A DNA stretch of 64,000 bases, taken from contig NZ_CP138214.1 in NCBI RefSeq assembly GCF_034043515.1, positions 558,001-622,000 of the forward strand, read 5' to 3'. The stretch comes from Pseudomonas sp. MUP55 (GTDB lineage: Bacteria > Pseudomonadota > Gammaproteobacteria > Pseudomonadales > Pseudomonadaceae). Both the position numbers and the translations under genes were made by a program. Positions within the stretch are counted from its first letter, which is position 1. The number at the start of each line of letters is the position of its first letter. The notes under the pieces were generated by a model. The model made no database searches and was not told where the DNA came from. It saw only the letters and a list, made by a program, of their open reading frames with translations. Shown here piece by piece: positions 52,444-63,392 of the stretch.

Positions 52444-52532
52444 TGTGGGAGGGGGCTTGCCCCCGATGACGGAGTGTCAGTCAACACTGCTTGAATTGAC
52501 AGATTGCCATCGGGGGCAAGCCCCCTCCCACA
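52444..52532. repeat. REPIN (GGGGGCTTGCCCCC family)
   Basis: Inverted REP pair between the convergent stops of waaA and tolC, with TGTGGGAGGGGG at the left and CCCCTCCCACA at the right. Confidence 0.9.
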
Positions 52533-52548
52533 TTGGTTTGTGTTGTTT

Positions 52549-53988
52549 TCAGGAGCCGGGGCGGGCCTTCAGTTGTTCGGCGGCGGCCTTGGCCAGGTCC
52601 GGCGGCAGGAAGTCCTTGTCCGGGTTGTAGTCAGCCTTCAGATAGCGCGTCAGCTCCTGCAGATCCCCCGGGTTCAAGGTGCCCGCCGCCTGCTTCAAGC
52701 GCAGGTTGTCGAGGATGTAGTCGTAGCGGCTGTTATTGTAGTTGCGCACCGACGAGTAGAGCTGGCGCTGGGCGTCCAGCACGTCGACGATATTGCGCGT
52801 GCCCACCTGATAACCGATTTCCGTGGCTTCCACCGCGCTCTGGTTGGAGATGATCGACTGGCGGCGCGCTTGAACCTGCTCCACATCGGTGTTCACCGCG
52901 CGGTGTAGGTTGCGGGTGTTTTCCACGACTTGGCGGCGCAGGCCTTCGCGTTGTTGCTCGGTCTGGTCGAGACGTGAATACGATTCACGCACCTGCGAAC
53001 TGGTGAGGCCGCCGCTGTAGAGTGGGATGTTCAATTGCAAGCCGATGGTCCTGCGCGACGCATCTCCACGATAGTCGGGGCCAAAGGGGTTGGGGTTGCT
53101 GGCGCCCAAGGCGTCGTTGTCACCCTTTTGGTATTGCGCAACGGCATCCAGGGTCGGTGCGTGTCCCGCTTTGCGCTGCTTGAGTGTCTCTTCGGCGGCG
53201 GTGACCGCATAGTTGCTCGCCAGAAGATTAAGATTCTGGCGCCCGGCGGTCTCGACCCATGCCTTGGCGTCGTTTGGCGCTGGCGGTAATACCGGCAGCG
53301 TGTGGACGATTCCCTGGATTGAGTTGTACTGACGGTTGGTGAGCGTGATCAACGCTTCGAAGGCGTCTTCCACCTGGCGCTGGGCCACGATGCGGTTGGC
53401 GCGTGCAGTGTCATAGCTGGCCTGGGATTGCAGTACGTCCGTCTTGTCCGACAGGCCGACATCGAAGCGCTCGTTGGACTGATCCAGCTGGCGCTTGAAG
53501 GCAGCCTCTTCGGCCTTGGTGGTCGCCAGGTTATCTTGAGCCCGCAGCACGCTGAAGTAGCTCTCGGCGCTCTGCAGGATCAGGTTTTGCTCGGTGGCCG
53601 ACAGCTGCAGCGCCGCCTGTTCGTTGACGGCTTCAGCTGCTTGCAGTTGGAACCAGCGGTCGGCGCGAAATAACGGTTGGCTCAAGGTCGCGCGCCAGGA
53701 ATGTGCGTCACGGTCTATCGTGGCCGCTGGCTGATCGAACTTGTTGCGCACATTATTGGAATCGGCGCTCGCCGACAGGTTCGGCAGCAACCCGGCACGG
53801 GCCTGCGGGACGACTTCTTTCTGCGCGCCATATTGAGCGCGAGCGGCGGCCAGATCGGCGTTGTTATCCACAGCTTCCTGGTAGACGCTGACTAGGTCAG
53901 TTTTGGTCGACAGGGGCGCTTCTGCTGCCCAGGCCATTCCGTTGGTCGCACAAGACACGGCCAGAGCCAGTGAAAGTTTGCGCAGCAT
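52549..53988 (-). CDS. tolC: TolC-family outer-membrane channel
   Basis: Outer-membrane export duct for type I secretion and efflux. The 479-residue precursor has a signal peptide ending near GMAWAAEAP. It then has the duplicated TolC repeat: LVSVYQEAVDNNADLAAARA, LSQPLFRADRWFQLQAAEA, and in the second half PLYSGGLTSSQVRESYSRLD, EIGYQVGTRNIVDVLDAQRQ. It matches PAO1 PA4974 (OpmH/TolC) by position. A clear -10 lies upstream. It is divergent from thiC. Confidence 0.93.
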   Translation of the reverse strand: MLRKLSLALAVSCATNGMAWAAEAPLSTKTDLVSVYQEAVDNNADLAAARAQYGAQKEVVPQARAGLLPNLSASADSNNVRNKFDQPAATIDRDAHSWRATLSQPLFRADRWFQLQAAEAVNEQAALQLSATEQNLILQSAESYFSVLRAQDNLATTKAEEAAFKRQLDQSNERFDVGLSDKTDVLQSQASYDTARANRIVAQRQVEDAFEALITLTNRQYNSIQGIVHTLPVLPPAPNDAKAWVETAGRQNLNLLASNYAVTAAEETLKQRKAGHAPTLDAVAQYQKGDNDALGASNPNPFGPDYRGDASRRTIGLQLNIPLYSGGLTSSQVRESYSRLDQTEQQREGLRRQVVENTRNLHRAVNTDVEQVQARRQSIISNQSAVEATEIGYQVGTRNIVDVLDAQRQLYSSVRNYNNSRYDYILDNLRLKQAAGTLNPGDLQELTRYLKADYNPDKDFLPPDLAKAAAEQLKARPGS

Positions 53989-54009
53989 GAGGCGATCCCT
54001 AGTAAGAAT

Positions 54010-54015
54010 ATTATA
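54010..54015 (-). promoter_or_regulatory. Candidate tolC -10 box (TATAAT)
   Basis: A perfect TATAAT on the minus strand 22 bases before the tolC ATG, inside an AT-rich stretch. A possible -35 (CCTTGA, 54031-54036) stands 15 bases away, shorter than ideal. Confidence 0.4.
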
Positions 54016-54188
54016 GTAATAATTTTGCGCTCAAGGCTAAGGTGGGCCGTTCCTGGCGTCAAGCGTCGAGGCAGTGCCCGAGTGTAGTTGCGCGATCACG
54101 GCACAACAATCCCGCAATCATGTGATTTATCGGGGCGGCTACATCGCTATTGGCAATTTGCCCACGCCATGGTCTAGACTGGATGCGT

Positions 54189-56343
<2,155 letters not shown>

Positions 56344-56373
56344 TTCGGGATTTCAGGGGCCTATAAGGGCCTC

Positions 56374-56445
56374 ATCGGGGGCAAGCCCCCTCCCACCTTT
56401 GACGGTGTGAACCCGATCAAATGTGGGAGGGGGCTTGCCCCCGAT
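56374..56445. repeat. Two REPs in tail-to-tail order
   Basis: ATCGGGGGCAAGCCCCCTCC at the left and TGTGGGAGGGGGCTTGCCCC at the right: the reverse of the order in the other REPINs of the window. They are 24 bases apart between thiC and cytX. Confidence 0.88.
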
Positions 56446-56487
56446 AGCCATATCCCAAACAACAAATGCCCCTCAGAGATACCCCCC

Positions 56488-57777
56488 TTGAACATTCACC
56501 CAAGTACCTACTCCCCCGACATCGCAGTGCCCGCCGACAAACGTGTCTTCGGCGCCCGCGACCTGTTCTCCCTGTGGTTTTCCCTGGGTATCGGCCTGAT
56601 GGTCCTGCAAACCGGCGCGCTGTTGGCGCCGGGCCTGGGCTTGTCCGGCGCCTTGCTGGCGATTTTCCTCGGCACCCTGGTGGGCGTGTTGTTGCTGGCC
56701 GCCGTCGGCGTGATCGGCAGCGACACCGGCCTGTCCGCCATGGCTGCGCTCAAGCTCAGCCTCGGTACCAAAGGCGCCAGCCTGCCGGCGCTGTTGAACC
56801 TGCTGCAGCTGATTGGCTGGGGCTCGTTCGAGATCATCGTGATGCGCGATGCCGCCAGTCTGTTGGGCACGCGTGCGTTCAGTGAAGGCAGCCTGTTGGC
56901 GAGCCCCTTGCTGTGGACCCTGTTCTTCGGCGGCCTAGCAACTTTGCTGGCGGTGACTGGCCCGCTGACCTTCGTGCGGCAGATCCTGCGCAAGTGGGGT
57001 ATCTGGCTGCTGCTTGCGGCCTGCCTGTGGCTGACCTGGAACCTGTTCGCCAAGGCCGACCTCGCCACCCTGTGGGCTCAGGCCGGTGACGGCTCGATGC
57101 CGTTTGCGGTGGGCTTTGACATTGCCATCGCCATGCCGCTGTCCTGGCTGCCGCTGATCGCGGACTACTCACGCTTTGGCAAGCGCGCCAAAAGCGTGTT
57201 CGGCGGTACTGCGCTGGGGTTCTTTATCGGCAATTTCTGGCTGATGAGCCTGGGCGTGGCCTACACCCTGGCCTTTGCGCCAAGCGGCGAGGTGAATGCA
57301 TTGCTGCTGGCCCTGGCCGGTGCCGGCCTGGGTATTCCGCTGTTGCTGATTTTGCTGGACGAGTCGGAAAACGCGTTTGCTGATATTCACTCGGCGGCGG
57401 TGTCCAGTGGGATTCTGCTGCGCCTGAAGGTCGAGCACCTGGCGTTGGCCATTGGTGTGGTTTGCACCTTGATCGCCTGCTTTGCGCCCCTGGCGCAATA
57501 CCAGAGCTTCCTGTTGCTGATCGGCTCAGTGTTCGCGCCGCTGTTCGGCGTGGTGCTGGTGGACCACTTCATCCTGCGCCGTCGGGCCCAGGGCGCGGTG
57601 ACCCTGCTGCACTGGCCGGCGCTGGTCGCGTGGCTGGGCGGCATCGCGACCTATCATCTGCTGGCCAATCTCTATCCGGATGTCGGCGCTACCCTGCCGG
57701 CGTTGCTGCTGGCAGGGCTGTTGCAGTGGATCCTGGGGCGGGCGGTCAGTGGCGTGCGGGCATCAGCTCAGGCTTGA
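56488..57777 (+). CDS. cytX: Hydroxymethylpyrimidine transporter CytX (NCS1 family)
   Basis: A 429-residue polytopic membrane protein (about 12 helices) of the nucleobase:cation symporter-1 family, CytX type, thought to import HMP for thiamine salvage. It has GARDLFSLWFSLGIGLMVLQ, GSFEIIVMRDAASLL and PLSWLPLIADYSRFGKRAKS, where the last is typical of NCS1 TM6. The N-terminus NIHPSTYSPDIAVPADKRVF points to the TTG start at 56488. An upstream GTG at 56407 lies next to the REP and is unlikely. It lies 145 bases after thiC; shared control by the riboswitch is possible but the REPs intervene. Its end overlaps the convergent lipoprotein gene by 32 bases. Confidence 0.87.
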   Translation: MNIHPSTYSPDIAVPADKRVFGARDLFSLWFSLGIGLMVLQTGALLAPGLGLSGALLAIFLGTLVGVLLLAAVGVIGSDTGLSAMAALKLSLGTKGASLPALLNLLQLIGWGSFEIIVMRDAASLLGTRAFSEGSLLASPLLWTLFFGGLATLLAVTGPLTFVRQILRKWGIWLLLAACLWLTWNLFAKADLATLWAQAGDGSMPFAVGFDIAIAMPLSWLPLIADYSRFGKRAKSVFGGTALGFFIGNFWLMSLGVAYTLAFAPSGEVNALLLALAGAGLGIPLLLILLDESENAFADIHSAAVSSGILLRLKVEHLALAIGVVCTLIACFAPLAQYQSFLLLIGSVFAPLFGVVLVDHFILRRRAQGAVTLLHWPALVAWLGGIATYHLLANLYPDVGATLPALLLAGLLQWILGRAVSGVRASAQA

Positions 57778-58492
57778 TCACGCCAGTCAGGCGCGCATAG
57801 GGGAGGGTGATTTCGATCAACCCCTGTGCGTAGGGGGCGATGGTGGCAACGTTGTACTTGAGCACTACGCCGCCACTGGTCAGGGCCACGTTCGGGGTTT
57901 TCTGGAACGGCCAGTTCTTCACGAACTCCGGGTCGCGGTCCATTTTGGTGTTGATCAACCAGCTGTTGTGCGCAACTTTTGCGGTATTCCAGAAGGCCTG
58001 CTCCTGGCCGGGCAGCAACATGTCGGCCAGGCCCAATTCTTTGTGCAGCACACGTGAATAGTTGATGAACCCGCGGCCAGGTTCACCGTGGGCCACGCCG
58101 GTGTCCAGGTAGCTGGACACTTCAACGATCACCAGTGCGTCATGCTGCTCACGTACTTTGGCCTGCAAGTACATGCTGTGGCGGTCGGCGGACTCACGCA
58201 GGAATTTATCCCGATAGGCATTGAGCGTCGCAGGCGTGGCGGCGCCGGGCGTGGTGCGGGTCATCTGCAGCAAGCGCTGCTCCACCAGGCTGTCGAGTTG
58301 CGGGTCGGCGGGGAAATGCACGGTATCGATGTTCACCAGCGGGCAATCCGGGCTGCCGCAGCCAGGTTTGGTTTGTTCCGATTTGTCGGTGGTGACCTCC
58401 AGCGGCTTGAGCTGGCTGGGTTGGAACAGGCTCTGGCAGGCGCCCAGGGCCAAGGCAATGCAAGCCACGGAGGCGATTTTTAAAAGCGACAT
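57746..58492 (-). CDS. DUF3298/RsiV-like lipoprotein
   Basis: A 248-residue predicted lipoprotein: signal sequence MSLLKIASVACIALALGAC with lipobox LGAC. The mature part has YLDTGVAHGEPGRGFINYSR, ELGLADMLLPGQEQAFWN and PYAQGLIEITLPYARLTGVI. These match the DUF3298 fold found in the RsiV anti-sigma factor and in peptidoglycan-linked lipoproteins, with no sign of an anti-sigma domain here. I start at ATG 58490-58492 to place the signal at the N-terminus. It overlaps the cytX end by 32 bases on the opposite strand. Function unknown. Confidence 0.82.
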   Translation of the reverse strand: MSLLKIASVACIALALGACQSLFQPSQLKPLEVTTDKSEQTKPGCGSPDCPLVNIDTVHFPADPQLDSLVEQRLLQMTRTTPGAATPATLNAYRDKFLRESADRHSMYLQAKVREQHDALVIVEVSSYLDTGVAHGEPGRGFINYSRVLHKELGLADMLLPGQEQAFWNTAKVAHNSWLINTKMDRDPEFVKNWPFQKTPNVALTSGGVVLKYNVATIAPYAQGLIEITLPYARLTGVIKPELMPARH

Positions 58493-58686
58493 GGGTGTCC
58501 TTCGTAAATCGATGGAAAGCGAAAAGAGTAGCGCTTGGACTGCCAACAGGGCCGCCAGTTCGCCACTAGACTGATTAGAGTGAGTTTGACGCCCGCCGTC
58601 TATCCCGGCAACCGGAAAGGGGCTGCGCCAACCGGCATCGGCGCGTTAGGATGGCGCCCATTGCGCGGCTTATGACGAGGAAGACT

Positions 58687-59304
58687 ATGACCGATTTGAC
58701 GAAGTCGACGCCGAACAAGATCGAAATTGTTCAGCGCGACCATGCCTATAAAGGTTTCTACCAGCTCGATCGGGTGCAACTGCGCCACGAGAAGTTCGAC
58801 GGCGGCATGAGCCGCGTGATCAATCGTGAAGTGTTCGTGCGTCACGATGCGGTGTGTGTGCTGCCTTACGACCCGCAGCGCGATGAAGTGGTGCTGATCG
58901 AGCAGTTCCGCGTAGGCGCCATGGGCCGTACCGACAACCCATGGCTGGTGGAAATGGTCGCCGGCCTGATTGACAAGGACGAGCAACCGGAGGAGGTTGC
59001 ACACCGCGAGGCCGAGGAGGAAGCTGGGCTGACGTTCGCGGCGCTATGGCCGATCACCAAATATTTCCCCTCGCCCGGCGGCAGTACCGAATTCGTCCAC
59101 TTGTACCTGGGCCGTTGCGACAGCTCGCAGGCCGGTGGCATCCATGGATTGGAAGAAGAGGCAGAAGATATCCGTGTTACCACCTGGGCGTTCGAAGATG
59201 CCTTTCAGGCGGTGCGCGACGGTAAGATTTCCAATGCAGCCAGCATCATCGCCCTGCAATGGCTTGCGCTTAATCGCGCGGAAGTGAGGGGGTTATGGCA
59301 GTAA
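58687..59304 (+). CDS. nudF: ADP-ribose pyrophosphatase NudF
   Basis: A 205-residue Nudix hydrolase cleaving ADP-ribose and related nucleotide sugars. The Nudix box GLIDKDEQPEEVAHREAEEEAGL fits G-x5-E-x7-REUxEExGU; here I quote REAEEEAGL. The N-terminal VREVFVRHDAVCVLPYDP-like strand and PSPGGSTEFVHLYLGRCD are typical of the family. The start ATG 58687 follows GAGGAA. Its stop overlaps the start of the DUF1249 gene. It begins the run nudF-DUF1249-cpdA. Confidence 0.95.
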   Translation: MTDLTKSTPNKIEIVQRDHAYKGFYQLDRVQLRHEKFDGGMSRVINREVFVRHDAVCVLPYDPQRDEVVLIEQFRVGAMGRTDNPWLVEMVAGLIDKDEQPEEVAHREAEEEAGLTFAALWPITKYFPSPGGSTEFVHLYLGRCDSSQAGGIHGLEEEAEDIRVTTWAFEDAFQAVRDGKISNAASIIALQWLALNRAEVRGLWQ

Positions 59305-59744
59305 AGGCACGGGAACGTTATCGGGTCGACCTCATCGGGCTGCAAGCTGCGTGCGAGGCCAACTATGCGCGGCTGATGCGCCTGTTGCCCGACATGCGCC
59401 ACGCACCCGAGGCACGGCGCATCGCCGTGACCCACGGCGATCAGATGCTCGGCGTGCTGACGCTGGAAGTCATCGTCAATTGCCCCTACACCACCACCCT
59501 GCGCGTGCGCCAGGAACACAGCCTGCCGTGGCTGCCAGTGCCACAGCTGGAAGTGCAGGTGTACCACGATGCGCGCATGGCCGAAGTCATCAGCGCCGAA
59601 CATGCGCGACGCTTTCGCAGCATCTATCCTTACCCGAATGTGTTCATGCACCAGCCCGATGAGAAAGCACAGCTCAATGTGTTCCTCGGTGAATGGTTGA
59701 GCCATTGCCTGGCCTTGGGCCATGAGTTCGAAGTCGTGCGGTAG
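59295..59744 (+). CDS. DUF1249 family protein (YqiB-like)
   Basis: A 149-residue small soluble protein between nudF and cpdA, the same place as yqiB in E. coli. Features are YRVDLIGLQAACEANYARLM at the start, LEVQVYHDARMAEVISAEHA and YPYPNVFMHQPDEKAQLN. It overlaps nudF by ten bases. Function is not known. Confidence 0.88.
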   Translation: MAVKARERYRVDLIGLQAACEANYARLMRLLPDMRHAPEARRIAVTHGDQMLGVLTLEVIVNCPYTTTLRVRQEHSLPWLPVPQLEVQVYHDARMAEVISAEHARRFRSIYPYPNVFMHQPDEKAQLNVFLGEWLSHCLALGHEFEVVR

Positions 59745-59840
59745 ATGTGAACGGCGCCCGTTTCCTGGCTTCCCTCTTTGTGTCCTGCCCCAGCATAATC
59801 GCCCCAACTATCTAATCCTGTGATTGCCAGGGAGAGCGCC

Positions 59841-60653
59841 TTGCCGAGCGTATCCGCTGTGAAACCTGACGTTGCGCTGCTGGTGCAGCTGTCCGACAGC
59901 CATCTGTTTGCCGAGGCAGACGGCGTGCTGCTGGGCATGAATACCCGCGAGAGCCTGCAGCGGGTGATCGAACGGGTGCGCGAGCAGCAGCCGCACATTG
60001 ATCTGCTGCTGGCCACGGGAGATCTGTCCCAGGACGGCACGTTGGCCTCGTATCAGCAATTTCGCGATATGACGGCGCCCTTGGGCGCTCCCGCGCGCTG
60101 GATCCCCGGCAACCACGATGAACCACAGATCATGGCCCAGGCCGCCGTGCACAGCGACCTGCTGGAGCCGGTGGTGGATATCGGCAACTGGCGCATCACC
60201 CTGCTGGACTCCGCCGTACCCGGCTCCGTGCCAGGCTATCTGCAGGATCAGCAACTGCAATTGCTCGCCCAGGCCCTGAGTGAAGCGCCGAACCGGCATC
60301 ATCTGGTGTGCTTTCATCATCACCCGGTGTCGATCGGCTGTGCCTGGATGGAGCCTATCGGCCTGCGCAATCCCGAGGCGCTGTTTGCCGTGCTCGACCG
60401 GTTCCCCCAAGTGAAAGCGGTTTTGTGGGGCCATGTGCACCAGGAAATCGACAGCGAGCGCAACGGCGTGCGCCTGCTGGCGTCGCCGTCCACCTGTATC
60501 CAGTTCGCACCGGGCAGTGAGGACTTCCAGGTCAGCGACCAGGCGCCAGGCTATCGCTGGCTGCGTTTGCATGCCGACGGGCGGTTGGAGACCGGGGTGG
60601 AGCGGGTCAAGGATTTCGCTTTTACCGTCGACTACGGCAGCAACGGCTATTAA
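59841..60653 (+). CDS. cpdA: 3',5'-cyclic-AMP phosphodiesterase CpdA
   Basis: A 270-residue metallophosphoesterase that hydrolyses cAMP and so damps Vfr/Crp signalling. The metal-binding motifs come in order: LVQLSDSHLF, ATGDLSQDG, PGNHDEPQ, CFHHHPVSIGC and WGHVHQEID. I start at TTG 59841 because GGGAGAG lies six bases before it. A GTG at 59820 would add seven residues without a ribosome site. It forms a run with nudF and the DUF1249 gene. Confidence 0.93.
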   Translation: MPSVSAVKPDVALLVQLSDSHLFAEADGVLLGMNTRESLQRVIERVREQQPHIDLLLATGDLSQDGTLASYQQFRDMTAPLGAPARWIPGNHDEPQIMAQAAVHSDLLEPVVDIGNWRITLLDSAVPGSVPGYLQDQQLQLLAQALSEAPNRHHLVCFHHHPVSIGCAWMEPIGLRNPEALFAVLDRFPQVKAVLWGHVHQEIDSERNGVRLLASPSTCIQFAPGSEDFQVSDQAPGYRWLRLHADGRLETGVERVKDFAFTVDYGSNGY

Positions 60654-60675
60654 TAGCTGTAAACACTGATCAAAA

Positions 60676-60765
60676 TGTGGGAGGGGGCTTGCTCCCGATG
60701 ACTGAGTGTCAGTCAGCCCATGTGGCAGCTGACACACCGCTATCGGGAGCAAGCCCCCTCCCACA
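60676..60765. repeat. REPIN (GGGGGCTTGCTCCC variant)
   Basis: Inverted REP pair between cpdA and yqiA. The left REP reads TGTGGGAGGGGGCTTGCTCC and the right ends CCCCCTCCCACA. Confidence 0.9.
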
Positions 60766-60833
60766 TGGGTTCTCACACAGGCCCCCGATCCCTGTAAACT
60801 GCGCCTCTTTGGCTGATGCACGGAGAGCCTGGC

Positions 60834-61442
60834 ATGTCCGCTTCGATCCTCTATATCCACGGTTTCAACAGCGCGCCGGCCTCCAACAAGGCCAGCCAGT
60901 TGATCACCGTCATGGACAGCCTTGGCCTGTCCGGGCAGTTGCGTGTGCCGGCGCTGCATCACCACCCGCGTCAGGCGATTCCTCAATTGGAGGAGGCCAT
61001 CGCAGAACTCGGCAGGCCGCTGCTGGTCGGCAGCTCGCTCGGCGGCTACTATGCAACCCATCTTGCCGAACGCCATGGCCTCAAGGCGCTGCTGGTCAAC
61101 CCGGCGGTCAGCCCGCATCGGATGTTCGACGGTTACCTGGGGACCCAGAAGAACCTCTACACCGATGAAACCTGGGAGTTGACCCACGACCACGTCACGG
61201 CCCTGGCCGAGCTGGAAGTGCCAGCCCCTCAAGACGCCGCGCGGTATCAGGTGTGGTTGCAGACCGGGGACGAAACCCTGGATTATCGCCTCGCCCAGCA
61301 GTATTACCGGGCCTGTGCCTTGCGCATCCAGGCCGGCGGCGACCATGGTTACCAAGGGTTCGCCCAGCAATTGCCGGCCCTGTTGAGCTTTGCCGGCATT
61401 GGCGCTGATCAGTATCAATCCTTCGATTTTGCGTCATTGTAA
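60834..61442 (+). CDS. yqiA: YqiA-like esterase
   Basis: A 202-residue alpha/beta-hydrolase of the YqiA/UPF0227 family. It has ILYIHGFNSAPASNKASQL, the nucleophile elbow VGSSLGGYYATHL, and C-terminal AGGDHGYQGFAQ with the His. The start ATG 60834 follows GGAGAG at a spacing of about eight. It lies 45 bases before parE, as in many gamma-proteobacteria. Natural substrate unknown. Confidence 0.93.
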   Translation: MSASILYIHGFNSAPASNKASQLITVMDSLGLSGQLRVPALHHHPRQAIPQLEEAIAELGRPLLVGSSLGGYYATHLAERHGLKALLVNPAVSPHRMFDGYLGTQKNLYTDETWELTHDHVTALAELEVPAPQDAARYQVWLQTGDETLDYRLAQQYYRACALRIQAGGDHGYQGFAQQLPALLSFAGIGADQYQSFDFASL

Positions 61443-61487
61443 AAATCGCAGGTCATTTTTTAATCGAACGACTCACGACGAGACCCC

Positions 61488-63392
61488 ATGGCCACTCCCA
61501 GCGCTAGCTCTTATAACGCCGACGCCATCGAAGTCCTCTCGGGCCTCGACCCGGTGCGCAAACGCCCCGGCATGTACACCGACACCAGTCGGCCGAACCA
61601 CCTTGCCCAGGAAGTCATCGACAACAGCGTCGACGAAGCCTTGGCCGGGCACGCCAAGTCGGTGCAGGTCATTCTGCACGCCGACCACTCCCTGGAAGTG
61701 TCCGACGACGGTCGCGGCATGCCGGTGGACATCCACCCTGAAGAGGGTGTGTCGGGCGTCGAGCTGATCCTCACCAAGCTGCACGCCGGCGGCAAGTTCT
61801 CCAACAAGAACTACCAGTTCTCCGGTGGCTTGCACGGCGTGGGTATTTCCGTGGTCAACGCCCTATCCACGCAGGTCAGGGTCAAGGTCAAGCGCGACGG
61901 CAACGAATACCAGATGACGTTCGCCGATGGCTACAAGGCCACCGACCTCGAAGTGATCGGCACCGTTGGCAAGCGCAATACCGGCACCAGCGTGTACTTC
62001 GCGCCGGACCCGAAATACTTCGATTCACCGAAATTCTCCATCAGCCGCCTCAAGCATGTGCTCAAGGCCAAGGCCGTGCTGTGCCCCGGCCTGCTGGTGA
62101 GCTTTGAAGACAAAGGCACCGGCGAGAAGGTCGAGTGGCACTACGAGGACGGGCTGCGCTCCTACCTGGAAGATTCCGTCAGCGACTTCGAACGCCTGCC
62201 CAATGAGCCGTTCTGCGGCAGCCTGGCCGGTAACAAGGAAGCCGTCGACTGGGCGCTGCTGTGGTTGCCCGAAGGCGGCGACAGCGTGCAGGAAAGCTAT
62301 GTCAACCTGATCCCCACCGCCCAGGGCGGCACCCACGTCAATGGCTTGCGCCAGGGTCTGCTGGATGCCATGCGCGAATTCTGCGAATACCGCAGCCTGC
62401 TGCCGCGCGGCGTGAAGCTGGCGCCGGAAGACGTGTGGGAGCGCATCGCGTTCGTGCTGTCGATGAAAATGCAGGAGCCGCAATTCTCCGGCCAGACCAA
62501 GGAGCGCCTGTCCTCCCGCGAGGCGGCGGCGTTTGTCTCGGGCGTGGTCAAGGACGCTTTCAGCCTGTGGCTCAACGAACATCCGGAACTGGGCCTGGCC
62601 CTAGCCGAATTGGCGATCAACAACGCCGGTCGTCGCCTCAAGGCCAGCAAGAAGGTCGAGCGCAAGCGCATCACCCAGGGCCCGGCATTGCCCGGCAAGC
62701 TGGCCGACTGTGCCGGCCAGGACCCGATGCGTTCCGAGCTGTTCCTGGTGGAAGGTGATTCCGCCGGCGGTTCCGCCAAGCAAGCGCGGGACAAGGAGTT
62801 CCAGGCGATCCTGCCGTTGCGCGGCAAGATTCTCAACACGTGGGAAGTCGACGGCAGCGAAGTCCTGGCCAGCCAGGAAGTGCACAACATCGCCGTGGCG
62901 ATCGGCGTCGACCCGGGCGCGGCGGACATGAGCCAGTTGCGCTACGGCAAGATCTGCATCCTCGCCGACGCCGACTCCGACGGTCTGCACATCGCAACCC
63001 TGCTGTGCGCGCTGTTCGTGCAGCACTTTCGCCCACTGGTGGATGCCGGCCACGTCTACGTCGCCATGCCGCCGCTGTACCGTATCGACCTGGGCAAGGA
63101 GATTTTCTACGCCCTGGACGAGGCCGAGCGCGATGGCATTCTCGACCGCCTGGTGGCCGAGAAGAAGCGCGGCAAGCCGCAGGTCACGCGATTCAAGGGC
63201 CTGGGTGAAATGAACCCGCCGCAACTGCGCGAAACCACCATGGACCCGAACACCCGGCGCCTGGTGCAGTTGACCCTGGAAGACTTCGCCGGGACGTCGG
63301 AAATGATGGACATGCTGCTGGCGAAAAAGCGTGCGCCGGATCGCAAGGCCTGGCTCGAATCCAAAGGCAACCTGGCCGAGGTTCTGGGCTGA
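61488..63392 (+). CDS. parE: DNA topoisomerase IV subunit B
   Basis: ATPase subunit of topoisomerase IV, which unlinks daughter chromosomes. The 634-residue product has the GHKL ATP site (IDNSVDEALAGHAKSV, SDDGRGMPVDI, FSGGLHGVGISVVNAL). It also has the transducer domain with QTKERLSS and the TOPRIM domain (LVEGDSAGGSAKQAR, ILADADSDGLHIATLL). Length and motifs are ordinary. The stop codon overlaps the start of the next gene (TGATG). Confidence 0.97.
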   Translation: MATPSASSYNADAIEVLSGLDPVRKRPGMYTDTSRPNHLAQEVIDNSVDEALAGHAKSVQVILHADHSLEVSDDGRGMPVDIHPEEGVSGVELILTKLHAGGKFSNKNYQFSGGLHGVGISVVNALSTQVRVKVKRDGNEYQMTFADGYKATDLEVIGTVGKRNTGTSVYFAPDPKYFDSPKFSISRLKHVLKAKAVLCPGLLVSFEDKGTGEKVEWHYEDGLRSYLEDSVSDFERLPNEPFCGSLAGNKEAVDWALLWLPEGGDSVQESYVNLIPTAQGGTHVNGLRQGLLDAMREFCEYRSLLPRGVKLAPEDVWERIAFVLSMKMQEPQFSGQTKERLSSREAAAFVSGVVKDAFSLWLNEHPELGLALAELAINNAGRRLKASKKVERKRITQGPALPGKLADCAGQDPMRSELFLVEGDSAGGSAKQARDKEFQAILPLRGKILNTWEVDGSEVLASQEVHNIAVAIGVDPGAADMSQLRYGKICILADADSDGLHIATLLCALFVQHFRPLVDAGHVYVAMPPLYRIDLGKEIFYALDEAERDGILDRLVAEKKRGKPQVTRFKGLGEMNPPQLRETTMDPNTRRLVQLTLEDFAGTSEMMDMLLAKKRAPDRKAWLESKGNLAEVLG

